From an uncultured Jannaschia sp. (lineage in GTDB: Bacteria; Pseudomonadota; Alphaproteobacteria; Rhodobacterales; Rhodobacteraceae): a stretch of DNA of 64,000 bases. Below are positions 55,722 to 64,000 of the stretch, one piece after another. Where the stretch lies: contig CANLTZ010000011.1 in NCBI GenBank assembly GCA_947494145.1, forward strand, positions 1-64,000. Direction: 5' to 3'. Made by a program: the position numbers and the translations under genes. A model generated the notes under the pieces. It ran no database searches and was not told the origin of the DNA. It saw nothing but the letters and a program-made list of their open reading frames with translations. How positions within the stretch are numbered: position 1 is the stretch's first letter; every line of letters begins with the position of its first letter.

Positions 55722-56612
55722 TCAACCTTCACCGTTCAACGTTCGCTCCCGCAGCCACGCCATGAACTCCGTCGCGTTCCCCGCCTGGGGCCCCCAATCG
55801 TCCGGCGTGATCGGCTGGCGAACTTCGGGGGCCTGGGGCTTGCCCAGGGCGTGGACCACCTCGTGCAGCAAGAGCCCCTGGCGCAGAGTGGCGGATATCA
55901 GGTTAGCGATCTGATAAGCGCGGGAATTGCGTCCCTTGAAATAGATCGGCACCACGGTCGCCCCGCTGAGCCGGATCATCTTAGCGGTAAAGGAATGCCA
56001 GGGCTTTTCGACGGCCGGGCCGAAAGCGGTCTTCGACGAAGCCACAGCGCCTGCTGGAAACAGCACGACCACGCCACCCGCCGCTAAATGCCCCATGGCC
56101 GCGCGGCGCATGGCCAGGTTGCCTTCCCTGGCGTCTTCTTCGTGGGGAAACGGCACCGGGATCATATGATCGGCGACTTCGGGCACACCGCTCAGCAAGC
56201 TGCGGGTCAGGATTTTGTAATCGGTCCGCACATGGCCGATCAGTTCGGCCAGCACCATTCCGTCGACCAGCCCGTGGGGGTGGTTGGCTACGATGACAAC
56301 GGGGCCTTCCCGGGGGATGCGGGCGATCTGTGCTTCGGGTGTGTCCAGGCGAATACCCATCACACGGAGCGCATGGCCGAAGAAGGCGTGACCAGTCTCG
56401 ACACCTTCGCGTTCAAATTTGCGGATGAGGTATAGAAGCCGCGCCTTGCCCGTCAGCCATTCAATGGTGCGGATGACGAAGGCGCGCCTGGGGTCAGTGA
56501 ATGTGCCCGCATAGCTCAGCTTCGTTCGATCATAGGGCTGATAATCGCCATGGGCCCCGCCCTCAACCGAGGGTTTCGGTGGTGTCGCGCGGGTGAAGGA
56601 GATGTCGCTCAC
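55722..56612 (-). CDS. Lysophospholipid acyltransferase-family protein (GTG start)
   Basis: 296 aa if it starts at the GTG at 56612, which overlaps the ptsH stop (GTGA); the next Met is far inside the conserved part. The acyltransferase block I is VIVANHPHGLVDGMVLAELI, and block III is VVLFPAGAVASSKTAFGP. It has no clear membrane segment and may be peripheral. It probably acylates a glycerophospholipid or related acceptor. It is the last gene of the HPr operon. Confidence 0.8.
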   Translation of the reverse strand: MSDISFTRATPPKPSVEGGAHGDYQPYDRTKLSYAGTFTDPRRAFVIRTIEWLTGKARLLYLIRKFEREGVETGHAFFGHALRVMGIRLDTPEAQIARIPREGPVVIVANHPHGLVDGMVLAELIGHVRTDYKILTRSLLSGVPEVADHMIPVPFPHEEDAREGNLAMRRAAMGHLAAGGVVVLFPAGAVASSKTAFGPAVEKPWHSFTAKMIRLSGATVVPIYFKGRNSRAYQIANLISATLRQGLLLHEVVHALGKPQAPEVRQPITPDDWGPQAGNATEFMAWLRERTLNGEG

Positions 56613-56878
56613 ATCCCTTCCCCAAAGTAATCGGCCACAAGGTGGGCCAGCGCATCCAGCATCGGGTCTGCATCCGGGCCCTCGGCCTCCACCTCGATGG
56701 TGGTGCCGCGGGCTGCGGCCAACATCAAAAGGCCCATGATCGAATCCCCCGCTGCAGCCAAGCCGTCGCGCCGCACCGTGGCGCGCGCTTCGAACTGTTC
56801 CACGCATTCCACGAATTTGGCTGAGGCGCGGGCGTGGAGCCCTTTTTCATTCACTATTTCCAGAACTCGCGTCGGCAT
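56609..56878 (-). CDS. ptsH: Phosphocarrier protein HPr
   Basis: 89 aa from the ATG at 56878; the frame is open to 57067. His15 lies in NEKGLHARASAKFVE, and the regulatory Ser46 in AAGDSIMGLLMLAA, so both phosphorylation sites are present. His15 would accept phosphate from enzyme I, and Ser46 from the HprK encoded four genes upstream. It follows the EIIA gene by 28 bp. Confidence 0.93.
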   Translation of the reverse strand: MPTRVLEIVNEKGLHARASAKFVECVEQFEARATVRRDGLAAAGDSIMGLLMLAAARGTTIEVEAEGPDADPMLDALAHLVADYFGEGM

Positions 56879-56906
56879 CCGTCCCCCTGCCTTGCCAACC
56901 CGAAAA

Positions 56907-57299
56907 TCAGGCAGCCGGCCCCTGTGCGACGTCCATGTAGCGTGTTCCTGCGGCTTTGGCCAAGGCCACGGCTTCTTCAACCGGTTTCGCGCGCGAGCGC
57001 GCCAGCTTGATGAGCGCCGGCAGGTTCGCCCCATAGAAGATGACCCGGTCCGAGGGGGAGCAGGCATTCATCGACAAATTGGACGGCGAGCCTCCGAAAA
57101 TATCGGTCACCACGACCACGCCGTCACCCGTATCGACCGCATCGGCAGCTTCGCAGATTTCCCGTTCCTTGTCGGCGCGGTTGCAGGCGGCACCGACGGC
57201 GATGGCCCGCACGCCCCGTTGGGGGCCGATGACATGCTCAACCGCCTTCCGATATTCCTCGGCCAGGCCGCCATGGGCCACGATGACGATGCCGATCAT
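56907..57299 (-). CDS. PTS EIIA component, mannose family
   Basis: 130 aa. His9 in IGIVIVAHGGLAEEY is the phosphorylation site of the EIIA-Man fold; VVVVTDIFGGSPSNLSMNA is the second family motif. No EIIB/EIIC permease genes are nearby, so the protein is likely regulatory. Its start overlaps the rapZ stop by four bases. Confidence 0.92.
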   Translation of the reverse strand: MIGIVIVAHGGLAEEYRKAVEHVIGPQRGVRAIAVGAACNRADKEREICEAADAVDTGDGVVVVTDIFGGSPSNLSMNACSPSDRVIFYGANLPALIKLARSRAKPVEEAVALAKAAGTRYMDVAQGPAA

Positions 57300-58240
57300 G
57301 CGGCGCTACCTCTACGGAGCCTGTCCCCTGGGGCGGGCTCCGTCTGTGGCGCAGTTTCTGCTGCGCGGCGGAAGTCCATTTCCCTATGACGCTTAGACAC
57401 CCGCCACCCGTTTTCCGCAAGTGCATCCGCCAGGAATTCCGCAACGGCAACCGAACGATGGCGGCCACCGGTGCAGCCAAAACCCACAGATAGATGAGCG
57501 CGCCCCTCTTGGCGGTAAGCAGGCAGGAGCGACAGGATCAGATCCGTCACCTGGCCAAAGAACGCCCCAAACCGTGGATCGGACGCGATATAGCCCTGTA
57601 CCGCGCCGTCACACCCCGTCAGCGGGCGCAGCTTTGGAACCCAATGGGGGTTGGTCAAGAAGCGGACATCGAACACCATATCGAGGCCCGATGGCAGGCC
57701 ATTGCGGTAGCTAAAAGACTGAACGGATATGGCCAGTTCGCGTCCCGTCTCGGCAAAGCGCGCCCGTACTTCTTCGCGCAGATCATGGACCGTCAGGTGC
57801 GTGGTATCGATTGCGAAATCCGCGTGTTCGACCAAAGGTGCAAGAAGATCGAGTTCCCGTTCCACGCCGCTGGCGGTGTCTTCATCCGGTGCCAGGGGAT
57901 GGCGGCGACGTGTTTCGGAAAAACGGTTGATCAGGGTTTCGGCGGCGCAATCGAGGTAGAGAATGCGCAAGGCAACGCCCGGGTCGGCGCGCAAGCGGTC
58001 CGCGAGATGTAGAATAGAATCCACCGTGAAGCCCCGGCTGCGCACGTCCAAACCAAGGGCCAGTGGACGCTCCAGGTCTTTACCCAGCAAGTCCGATACG
58101 AGACTGAGCGGCGGATTATCGACGACCTCAAACCCCTCATCTTCCAGCACGCGAAGCGCGGTCGTCCGGCCCGCGCCGGACGGTCCGGTCACAAGAACCA
58201 GGTTCGACCCTTCGGGGCTGGGGGCGAAGATGGCAGTCAT
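57296..58240 (-). CDS. rapZ: RNase adapter protein RapZ
   Basis: 314 aa from the ATG at 58240; a TTG at 58246 would add two residues. Walker A is VTGPSGAGRTTALRVLEDEG (GPSGAGRT at residues 19-26), and DVRSRGF follows. The C-terminal RNA-binding domain has VGFGCTGGRHRSVAVAEFLA. In E. coli RapZ presents the GlmZ sRNA to RNase E; in alphaproteobacteria the target is less clear. It lies 88 bp after hprK. Confidence 0.93.
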   Translation of the reverse strand: MTAIFAPSPEGSNLVLVTGPSGAGRTTALRVLEDEGFEVVDNPPLSLVSDLLGKDLERPLALGLDVRSRGFTVDSILHLADRLRADPGVALRILYLDCAAETLINRFSETRRRHPLAPDEDTASGVERELDLLAPLVEHADFAIDTTHLTVHDLREEVRARFAETGRELAISVQSFSYRNGLPSGLDMVFDVRFLTNPHWVPKLRPLTGCDGAVQGYIASDPRFGAFFGQVTDLILSLLPAYRQEGRAHLSVGFGCTGGRHRSVAVAEFLADALAENGWRVSKRHREMDFRRAAETAPQTEPAPGDRLRRGSAA

Positions 58241-58328
58241 CGGCAAGCCTTTGGCGGGTTTCGTCTTAGGTAGCGTGCAATCGAGTTCATTTTAAGGCCC
58301 AGCCCAGCTGCCTCGCATATGCGTTACG

Positions 58329-58790
58329 TCAGCGCAGACCTGCGGACAGCCACAAGTGCAGTCTAGCAGCCGTGTCATGGCGATGGGGATGACGCCAAAG
58401 TGGGAGTTGCGTTTCACAAATTGTCCAAGTCTCCGGTTCGGGCAGCCGCGCGGGGGACGGCTGCAGCAGGACAGCGCCAGATAATGGCACGGGGTCTGCC
58501 TCTGGCAATGCAACCAGGCCAAGTCCCCGCAATTCAAGGCGCTGCGTTCCATCGCGAGGCGCGCGCGCCCAGAGTCCGCCCTCCCGACATTCGACAACCA
58601 CCAAGTCATCCGCCACCAGAAAAGCGCCAAGGGCCACCAATTCAACCGCAAGGCCGGTCTTACCAGCCCCCGATGGCCCCACGATGAGTAGCCCCTTGTT
58701 GGCCAGCCTGATTGCCGTTCCATGAAGGCTCACCTTGCCCGACTGCCCGTGGAGGGGCGTGGGCTGCGGAAGGGCTGGGTCGGAAGCCAC
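58329..58790 (-). CDS. hprK: HPr kinase/phosphorylase, short alphaproteobacterial form
   Basis: 153 aa, catalytic domain only; Gram-positive HprK is about twice as long with an extra N-terminal domain. The P-loop is LLIVGPSGAGKTGLAVELVA (residues 38-45), followed by DDLVVVE. It phosphorylates or dephosphorylates HPr at Ser46. It follows chvG by 23 bp, an arrangement that ties carbon/nitrogen PTS signalling to the ChvG/ChvI system. Confidence 0.9.
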   Translation of the reverse strand: MASDPALPQPTPLHGQSGKVSLHGTAIRLANKGLLIVGPSGAGKTGLAVELVALGAFLVADDLVVVECREGGLWARAPRDGTQRLELRGLGLVALPEADPVPLSGAVLLQPSPARLPEPETWTICETQLPLWRHPHRHDTAARLHLWLSAGLR

Positions 58791-58813
58791 AGCGACGGCT
58801 GTTGGGCCGCCCG

Positions 58814-60565
58814 TCAGACGGGCAGGCCGACGACGAAGCGTGCGCCCAGCGGCTCGGACGTGATATCCATGTCGGTTGGACGGATATTTTCAGCCCAGAT
58901 GACACCGCCATGGGCTTCGACGATTTGCTTCGAAATTGCGAGACCGAGGCCAGAATGATTGCCAAATTGCTTCTCAGGCCGTTCCGAATAGAAGCGATTG
59001 AACACCTTGGTCAAAGCCGCTTCCGGGATGCCGGGACCTGTATCTTCAACCACGACGAGCACGCGATTATCCCGCCGCCGCATCCATACCCGCACCGCAT
59101 CGCCTTCATCACAGAAGGATAGCGCGTTGGTGATCAGATTCACGAAAACCTGCGCCAACCGGGCCTCCAGCCCCATGATCACGATGGGTTCTTTCGGAAG
59201 GTCTGTGATGAAGTCGATATCTTCGGCCTCAGCCTCCTGCCCGTGATAGACAGCTAGGTTCGAGATCATCTTGACCAGATCGAAAGGCTCTTCTTCCTCT
59301 TTTACAAGTTCACTGTCGAGGCGCGACGCGTTGGAGATATCGGACACAAGCCGGTCTAGACGGCGGACATCGTGTTCGATCACTTCCAGCAAGCGATTGC
59401 GCTGATCGTCGGTCTTGGCCAAACGCATGGTCCCAACGGCCGAGCGCAGACTGGCCAGCGGGTTCTTGATCTCATGCGCCACATCCGCAGCGAATTGTTC
59501 GTTGCTATCGATCCGATCGTAAAGCGCGCCAACCATGCCGCGCAAGGCACCGGAAAGGCGGCCGATCTCATCGGGTCGCGCCGTCAGGTCGGGAATGCGG
59601 ACCCGCTGGGGCGACATCTTGCGCGCGTGCTTGTCACGCCCCAATTCCGCAGCAGCCGACAAGTCGGACAGCGGGTTGGCGATGGTCGATGCAAGCACAA
59701 GGCTGAGGCCAATGGACACCAGAAGGGCGATCACGAACATCTGCAGAAGCTGCTCACGCTCTACCCGGACCAGCGCGTCGATTTCACCCGCGCGCGTCGT
59801 AACTGCGATAGTCCCAAGCGCCGTGTCACCCGCTGAAATCGGGGTCGTCACGGTGTAAAGCTGTCCCGCCTCTCCAGCATAGCCGCGAATGACGGTTTCG
59901 CCCGTCTGCGATTCGGCGACCAGTGTCTGGGCAACGTCAACAGGACGCGGAACGGGCCCATCACCGCGGTTGAACACGGCAGACGCCAACTCCCAAATGG
60001 AGTTTAGCGCAGACGTGATGATCGTCGTGCGGCGGGTCCCGTCGGTCAGGCCGGACACGTCGCCAAGCACTTCGCCCCCGATGGCCTGGGCCACCAACGT
60101 GCCGGAGCGGTCGAAGACGTGGACTTCGACGCCGCGCGGAAGCTCGATATCACGTAGCAAGGCAGCCACATCGACACCGTCGCCCGCACCCAGCGATACA
60201 GGCGCCGACTGCGGCAGTGACGCCTCAAAAACATCGGCCACAAGCCGCGCTTCGGTCACCAGCCCCTGTTCGCGCTGAACAAGCAAACTGTCCCGCGATG
60301 GGTTCAAAAACAGCACGCCCGCGACCAGCATGAGGATCGCAAGCAGGTTGAAAAGAATGATCTTCCGCGCCAGCGGCGAGCGGTCGAGTGAGAACATGCC
60401 GCGACGCTCACGCGCCTCGCTCAGCTCACTTTCAATCGTGCCTTCCGGACGCTCCCAATCCTCACCGAGGACAACCTCGCTTTCGCCGCGCGCAGGGCGG
60501 CGGCGGAAGAAACGGCGTTTCGAAGCGGTATCAGGCGCGATGTCCAAGTCGGTCACGGAAGCCAT
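58814..60565 (-). CDS. chvG: Sensor histidine kinase ChvG
   Basis: 583 aa. An N-terminal charged tail, first membrane segment (KIILFNLLAILMLVAGVLFL), a periplasmic sensor of about 200 residues, the second segment (MFVIALLVSIGLSLVLASTI) and HAMP precede the H-box FAADVAHEIKNPLASLRSAV. Then come the N-box LITNALSFC and G-boxes DTGPGIPEAAL and GNHSGLGLAISKQIVEAHGG. It phosphorylates ChvI in response to envelope or acid stress. It is separated from chvI by 8 bp. Confidence 0.92.
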   Translation of the reverse strand: MASVTDLDIAPDTASKRRFFRRRPARGESEVVLGEDWERPEGTIESELSEARERRGMFSLDRSPLARKIILFNLLAILMLVAGVLFLNPSRDSLLVQREQGLVTEARLVADVFEASLPQSAPVSLGAGDGVDVAALLRDIELPRGVEVHVFDRSGTLVAQAIGGEVLGDVSGLTDGTRRTTIITSALNSIWELASAVFNRGDGPVPRPVDVAQTLVAESQTGETVIRGYAGEAGQLYTVTTPISAGDTALGTIAVTTRAGEIDALVRVEREQLLQMFVIALLVSIGLSLVLASTIANPLSDLSAAAELGRDKHARKMSPQRVRIPDLTARPDEIGRLSGALRGMVGALYDRIDSNEQFAADVAHEIKNPLASLRSAVGTMRLAKTDDQRNRLLEVIEHDVRRLDRLVSDISNASRLDSELVKEEEEPFDLVKMISNLAVYHGQEAEAEDIDFITDLPKEPIVIMGLEARLAQVFVNLITNALSFCDEGDAVRVWMRRRDNRVLVVVEDTGPGIPEAALTKVFNRFYSERPEKQFGNHSGLGLAISKQIVEAHGGVIWAENIRPTDMDITSEPLGARFVVGLPV

Positions 60566-60573
60566 CTTACCGC

Positions 60574-61275
60574 CTATTCTTCGTTGTAGCGATAACCGAT
60601 GCCGTAGAGCGTCTCGATCGCGGAAAACTCGGCATCTGCCGTCCGCATTTTTTTGCGGAGCCGCTTGATGTGGCTGTCGATGGTCCGGTCGTCCACATAG
60701 ACTTGATCGTCATAGGCGACGTCCATGAGCTGATCGCGCGACTTCACGAAACCAGGGCGCTGCGCCAGGGCTTGCAAGAGCAGGAATTCCGTGACGGTGA
60801 GCGTCACATCCCGACCCTTCCACTTCACTGCGTGACGCAGCGGGTCCATCACCAGCTCACCACGCTGCATGACCTGCGTCTCTTCAGGCACCTCACCCTC
60901 ATCGGAGGCAATGGCTTCCTGACGCCGCAGGATGGCGCGAATACGCTCCACCAGCAGGCGCTGGCTGAACGGCTTGCGGACGTAGTCGTCGGCACCCATG
61001 CGCAGGCCGAGCACTTCGTCGATCTCATCATCCTTGGAGGTCAGGAAAATGACCGGAACCGACGATTTCTGCCGCAGACGTTGGAGCAGGTCCATACCGT
61101 CCATGCGGGGCATCTTGATGTCGAAGACACCAAGATCGGGCATCTGGCGACTGAACGCATCCAGCGCACTTTGCCCATCATTGTAAGTTTCAACCTCGAA
61201 GCCTTCCGCTTCGAGAGTCATGGAGACGGACGTCAGGATATTCCTGTCGTCGTCGACGAGCGCGATCCGCGACAT
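60574..61275 (-). CDS. chvI: Response regulator ChvI
   Basis: 233 aa from the ATG at 61275; the frame is open to 61332. The receiver has LVDDDRN (acidic pocket), the phospho-acceptor Asp in [16 protein letters not shown], and KPFS. The OmpR-type winged helix ends [16 protein letters not shown] and [12 protein letters not shown]. It acts with ChvG and lies divergent from pckA, the layout seen in rhizobia. Confidence 0.93.
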   Translation of the reverse strand: MSRIALVDDDRNILTSVSMTLEAEGFEVETYNDGQSALDAFSRQMPDLGVFDIKMPRMDGMDLLQRLRQKSSVPVIFLTSKDDEIDEVLGLRMGADDYVRKPFSQRLLVERIRAILRRQEAIASDEGEVPEETQVMQRGELVMDPLRHAVKWKGRDVTLTVTEFLLLQALAQRPGFVKSRDQLMDVAYDDQVYVDDRTIDSHIKRLRKKMRTADAEFSAIETLYGIGYRYNEE

Positions 61276-61591
61276 GCCAATGTCCTCTGGTTGCCTGTTA
61301 TTACTGCCGTGTTTTTTCCCAAGTCTCCGCAAAAGCCCGACAGAATCAACTCATTTCGCGATCGGGGTGATTCGCGCGTCCGACTGTGGCCCTACTGCAA
61401 TTAAGGACAAGTTAAGATGCTGTGTCAGATCCGACGCATGATTGCGCTATCGGAGGGGTATGGTGGCGCTAACGTCCCCTGCCCCAAGGGGAAAGGGGGT
61501 GCTAGGGTATCCCATCGGAAAAGGACGTCGCAACGGTATGCGCCCGTATGCCATTCAACCCAAACAGATTTCCGACGGCCAGGAGGAAGCC
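61276..61591. other. Divergent intergenic region between chvI and pckA
   Basis: This 316-bp stretch should hold both promoters. A short palindrome-like run (CCCCTGCCCCAAGGGG, about 61481-61496) is present. I see no reliable -35/-10 pair and no small gene; the open frame running into pckA from 61442 is considered non-coding up to the ribosome-binding site. Confidence 0.5.
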
Positions 61592-63187
61592 ATGACCCAC
61601 CGCGTGAACCCCGAGCAGACGCTCGAAGCCCAAGGCATCACGGGGCTCGGCCGGGTCTATTATAATCTGCCAGAGCCAGCGATCATCCAAGAAGCGTTGG
61701 CGCGCGATGAAGGCACTTTGGGCCTTGGCGGCGCGTTTTTGGTGACGACAGGTAAATTCACGGGCCGCTCACCGAAGGACAAACACATCGTCCGCACGCC
61801 CGCGACGGAGACCACCATCTGGTGGGAAAACAACGCCCCCATGACGCCCGAGAGCTTCGCAGTCCTGCGTGATGACATGTTGGGGCATATGAAAGGCCGC
61901 GATTACTTCGTGCAGGATCTCTTTGGTGGGGCCGACCCGGCGCACCGTTTGGACGTGCGTGTGGTGACCGAGCTTGCCTGGCACAGTCTCTTCATCCGGC
62001 ACATGCTGCGTCGCCCCGACGCAACCGAGCTCGCGAAGTTCGTGCCGGAGTTCACGATTATCAACTGTCCCAGCTTCAAGGCCGATCCCGCGCGGCACGG
62101 CTGCCGGTCGGACGTGGTGATCGCACTCAACCTGGATGCCAAGGAAATCCTGATCGCGGGCACCGAATATGCGGGCGAGAACAAGAAATCCGTTTTCACA
62201 CTTCTCAACTACATCCTGCCATCGAAGGGCGTGATGGCCATGCATTGCTCGGCCAACCACGCCTTGGGCAAGCCCACCGACGCCGCCGTTTTCTTCGGGT
62301 TGTCGGGCACCGGCAAGACCACCCTTTCGGCGGCGCCAGATCGCACGCTAATCGGTGACGACGAACACGGCTGGTCGGAACGCGGCATCTTCAATTTCGA
62401 GGGCGGCTGCTACGCCAAAACCATCAATCTCAGCCGGGAAGCCGAGCCCGAAATCTACGACACCACATCGAAATTCGGCACCGTGATCGAAAACATGGTG
62501 TTCGACCCCGAGACGCTGGAACTAGACTTCGAAGACGACAGTATCACCGCAAACATGCGGGCGGCTTACCCGCTGGATTACATATCCAACGCGTCGGTCA
62601 CGGCCCTGGGCGGGCATCCAAAGAACGTGGTCATGCTAACCTGCGACGCGTTCGGCGTGCTGCCCCCCATCGCGCGGCTGACCCCGGCCCAGGCGATGTA
62701 TCACTTCCTGTCGGGCTTCACGTCGAAGGTGGCAGGCACCGAACGCGGCGTCACAGAGCCGGAGCCCACATTTTCTACCTGTTTCGGCGCACCCTTCATG
62801 CCCCGCCGCCCCGAAATCTATGGCAACCTGCTGCGTGATAAGATCGCCAAGTATGGCTCCGATTGCTGGTTGGTGAACACCGGCTGGACGGGGGGCGCCT
62901 ATGGCACGGGGTCGCGCATGCCCATAAAGGCCACGCGCAACCTATTGACCGCCGCACTGACGGGCACCTTGGCCAAGGGTGAATTCCGCCGCGACCCGAA
63001 TTTCGGCTTCGACGTGCCCGTGGCGTGCGAAGGTGTGCCCGACGTCCTGCTGGACCCGCGGCGCACATGGGCGGACAAAGACGCCTATGACACGCAGGCC
63101 AAAAAGCTGGTGGACATGTTTGCGGCGAACTTCCAGAAATACCTCGACAATATTGACGAGGATGTAAGGGCATGCGCCATCGGCTAA
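61592..63187 (+). CDS. pckA: Phosphoenolpyruvate carboxykinase (ATP)
   Basis: 531 aa from the ATG at 61592, placed by a perfect AGGAGG six bases upstream and by homologous starts. Markers are [19 protein letters not shown], the substrate Arg and Lys residues, Walker A in [34 protein letters not shown] and [15 protein letters not shown]. It converts oxaloacetate to PEP for gluconeogenesis and is in many alphaproteobacteria under ChvG/ChvI influence. Its last 16 bases overlap the next gene. Confidence 0.96.
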   Translation: MTHRVNPEQTLEAQGITGLGRVYYNLPEPAIIQEALARDEGTLGLGGAFLVTTGKFTGRSPKDKHIVRTPATETTIWWENNAPMTPESFAVLRDDMLGHMKGRDYFVQDLFGGADPAHRLDVRVVTELAWHSLFIRHMLRRPDATELAKFVPEFTIINCPSFKADPARHGCRSDVVIALNLDAKEILIAGTEYAGENKKSVFTLLNYILPSKGVMAMHCSANHALGKPTDAAVFFGLSGTGKTTLSAAPDRTLIGDDEHGWSERGIFNFEGGCYAKTINLSREAEPEIYDTTSKFGTVIENMVFDPETLELDFEDDSITANMRAAYPLDYISNASVTALGGHPKNVVMLTCDAFGVLPPIARLTPAQAMYHFLSGFTSKVAGTERGVTEPEPTFSTCFGAPFMPRRPEIYGNLLRDKIAKYGSDCWLVNTGWTGGAYGTGSRMPIKATRNLLTAALTGTLAKGEFRRDPNFGFDVPVACEGVPDVLLDPRRTWADKDAYDTQAKKLVDMFAANFQKYLDNIDEDVRACAIG

Positions 63188-63690
63188 CCTATCTGACACT
63201 TGCCCTCGGCCTCATGGCCGGGGCGGCGCAGGCGCAAGTCAGGTTGGTGGAGGCTGGCATCATCTGCCCGCGGGAAGCCGAAGGCCCGGTGGTCGATGCA
63301 CCCGGCACCGAAGCGGGCTTCATCCGCACCATCCAAGACCCGGTGACGTTCGACCTGTTCGACCGCACCGTTCCCACCATGGACAATATCAGCTTCGGGT
63401 TTCGAACCGCATTGAAACCCGGCACGCCGACGCAAACCGTGACCGTCGTGGTCACGCACCCGCCCATGGGCCCCCGCGGCGTGGAACGGCAGGCCTGGGA
63501 AGACGTGATCGTCACCGGAACCGAAAGCCTGAACTTGTTCACCTTTGAATTCGACTACGAAAAGGTGCTCGGCACTTGGACATTCTCCATCGAGGTGGAT
63601 GGCGTGCCAGCCGTCTCCGTCCCGTTCGAGGTGACGGAAAATGACGGCCGCGGCCGAGTCGAACAGGCTTGTTTCCAGTTCTTGTCCTGA
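63172..63690 (+). CDS. DUF3859 exported protein
   Basis: 172 aa with a signal peptide ([13 protein letters not shown]). The mature part [55 protein letters not shown] and [17 protein letters not shown] fits DUF3859, a beta-sandwich-like family of unknown role. Its ATG lies inside pckA (16-nt overlap), so it is coupled to it. Confidence 0.8.
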   Translation: MRHRLTYLTLALGLMAGAAQAQVRLVEAGIICPREAEGPVVDAPGTEAGFIRTIQDPVTFDLFDRTVPTMDNISFGFRTALKPGTPTQTVTVVVTHPPMGPRGVERQAWEDVIVTGTESLNLFTFEFDYEKVLGTWTFSIEVDGVPAVSVPFEVTENDGRGRVEQACFQFLS

Positions 63691-63696
63691 CGGCCT

Positions 63697-64000
63697 TCAG
63701 CCCGTCAGCCCCTTTCGGATCAGATTGACCCCGGCGATCACCAGCACGACCAGCGTGGCCTTCTTGAACAGCGCTTGATCCATCTTGTCCTGCAGGCGGA
63801 AGCCGACAGCCATCCCCGCCAGAGCCGCGGGCAACAAGGCGGCGGAAAACCAGATCGTCTCCCCATTCAGGATGCCCGACCGCAGATGGGCGATCACCAA
63901 CACCACGGACCCGGTGCCGTAGATGACGCCCTGAACCACCATTTGCCGCGCCTTCGGCGTGTCGATGGCAATCAGGTACAGAACGGTTGTCGGCCCCCAC
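63697..64000 (-). CDS. TauE/SafE-family permease, C-terminal part only
   Basis: The frame is open to the right edge, giving the last 100 residues; an internal ATG at 63942 is not the real start. Visible are WGPTTVLYLIAIDTPKARQ, GVIYGTGSVVLVIAHL, FSAALLPAALAGMAVGFRLQ and the C-terminal KATLVVLVIAGVNLIRKG, the pattern of the second TauE/SafE repeat. These are inner-membrane exporters for sulfite or organosulfonates in studied cases. It converges on the DUF3859 gene with 6 bp between. Confidence 0.75.
   Translation of the reverse strand, partial: WGPTTVLYLIAIDTPKARQMVVQGVIYGTGSVVLVIAHLRSGILNGETIWFSAALLPAALAGMAVGFRLQDKMDQALFKKATLVVLVIAGVNLIRKGLTG

Noticed and set aside
61442-61591. A 50-residue N-terminal extension of pckA
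   Set aside because: The extension is unlike PEP carboxykinases, while the ATG at 61592 has a perfect AGGAGG at the right distance.

Overview
The window reads as chromosomal DNA of a GC-rich alphaproteobacterium of the Rhodobacteraceae (Roseobacter group). The evidence is the gene families present: ChvG/ChvI next to single-domain HprK, RapZ, EIIA-Man and HPr, with pckA divergent; ATP-dependent PEP carboxykinase; DUF6473, DUF898/YjgN and PF11316 (rhamnosyl transferase-like) proteins; and a Tat-exported MsrB. This placement comes from recognised family members and synteny, not from a database search.

Positions 1-22 kb, mostly minus strand, hold the str-S10-spc ribosomal protein supercluster: rpsL, rpsG, fusA, tuf, rpsJ, rplC, rplD, rplW, rplB, rpsS, rplV, rpsC, rplP, rpmC, rpsQ, rplN, rplX, rplE, rpsN, rpsH, rplF, rplR, rpsE, rpmD. 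It is cut into blocks by accessory genes. Insertions lie at fusA/tuf (a lipoprotein), tuf/rpsJ (three tandem secreted mini-proteins on the other strand), rplW/rplB (2.2 kb), rplP/rpmC (3.7 kb) and after rpmD. Intrinsic terminators end the blocks after rplW, rplP and rpmD, and rplB and rpmC have candidate promoters of their own (TTGNC-N17-TAAACGGCGC).

Positions 22.2-27.0 kb are accessory. Two PF11316-type glycosyltransferases and an EamA-type transporter are followed by a dead IS3-family element. The IS is interrupted by six copies of a 38-45 nt double-hairpin repeat plus a different palindromic insertion, and it appears to truncate a DUF3592-like gene.

Positions 27.1-44 kb, minus strand, hold the second transcription/translation cluster: second tuf, tRNA-Trp, (chemoreceptor), secE, nusG, rplK, rplA, rplJ, rplL, rpoB, a 93-codon extra gene, rpoC. 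The two tuf genes lie in apparently identical 1290-bp repeats. The repeat at 17-18 kb carries the orphaned last codons of msrB, which is intact only beside the second tuf.

Positions 44-64 kb are ordinary chromosome: M48 protease plus DUF898 membrane protein, parC, an SH3-domain protein, an SDR, ATP:cob(I)alamin adenosyltransferase, etfBA with 3-hydroxybutyryl-CoA dehydrogenase, a DUF6473 protein, an acyltransferase, and the HPr/EIIA-Man/RapZ/HprK/ChvG/ChvI regulatory block facing pckA. A TauE/SafE-type permease runs off the right edge.

The items most worth following up are the hairpin mini-elements inside the IS, the extra gene between rpoB and rpoC, the three-paralogue secreted family, and the tuf duplication with its msrB fossil.
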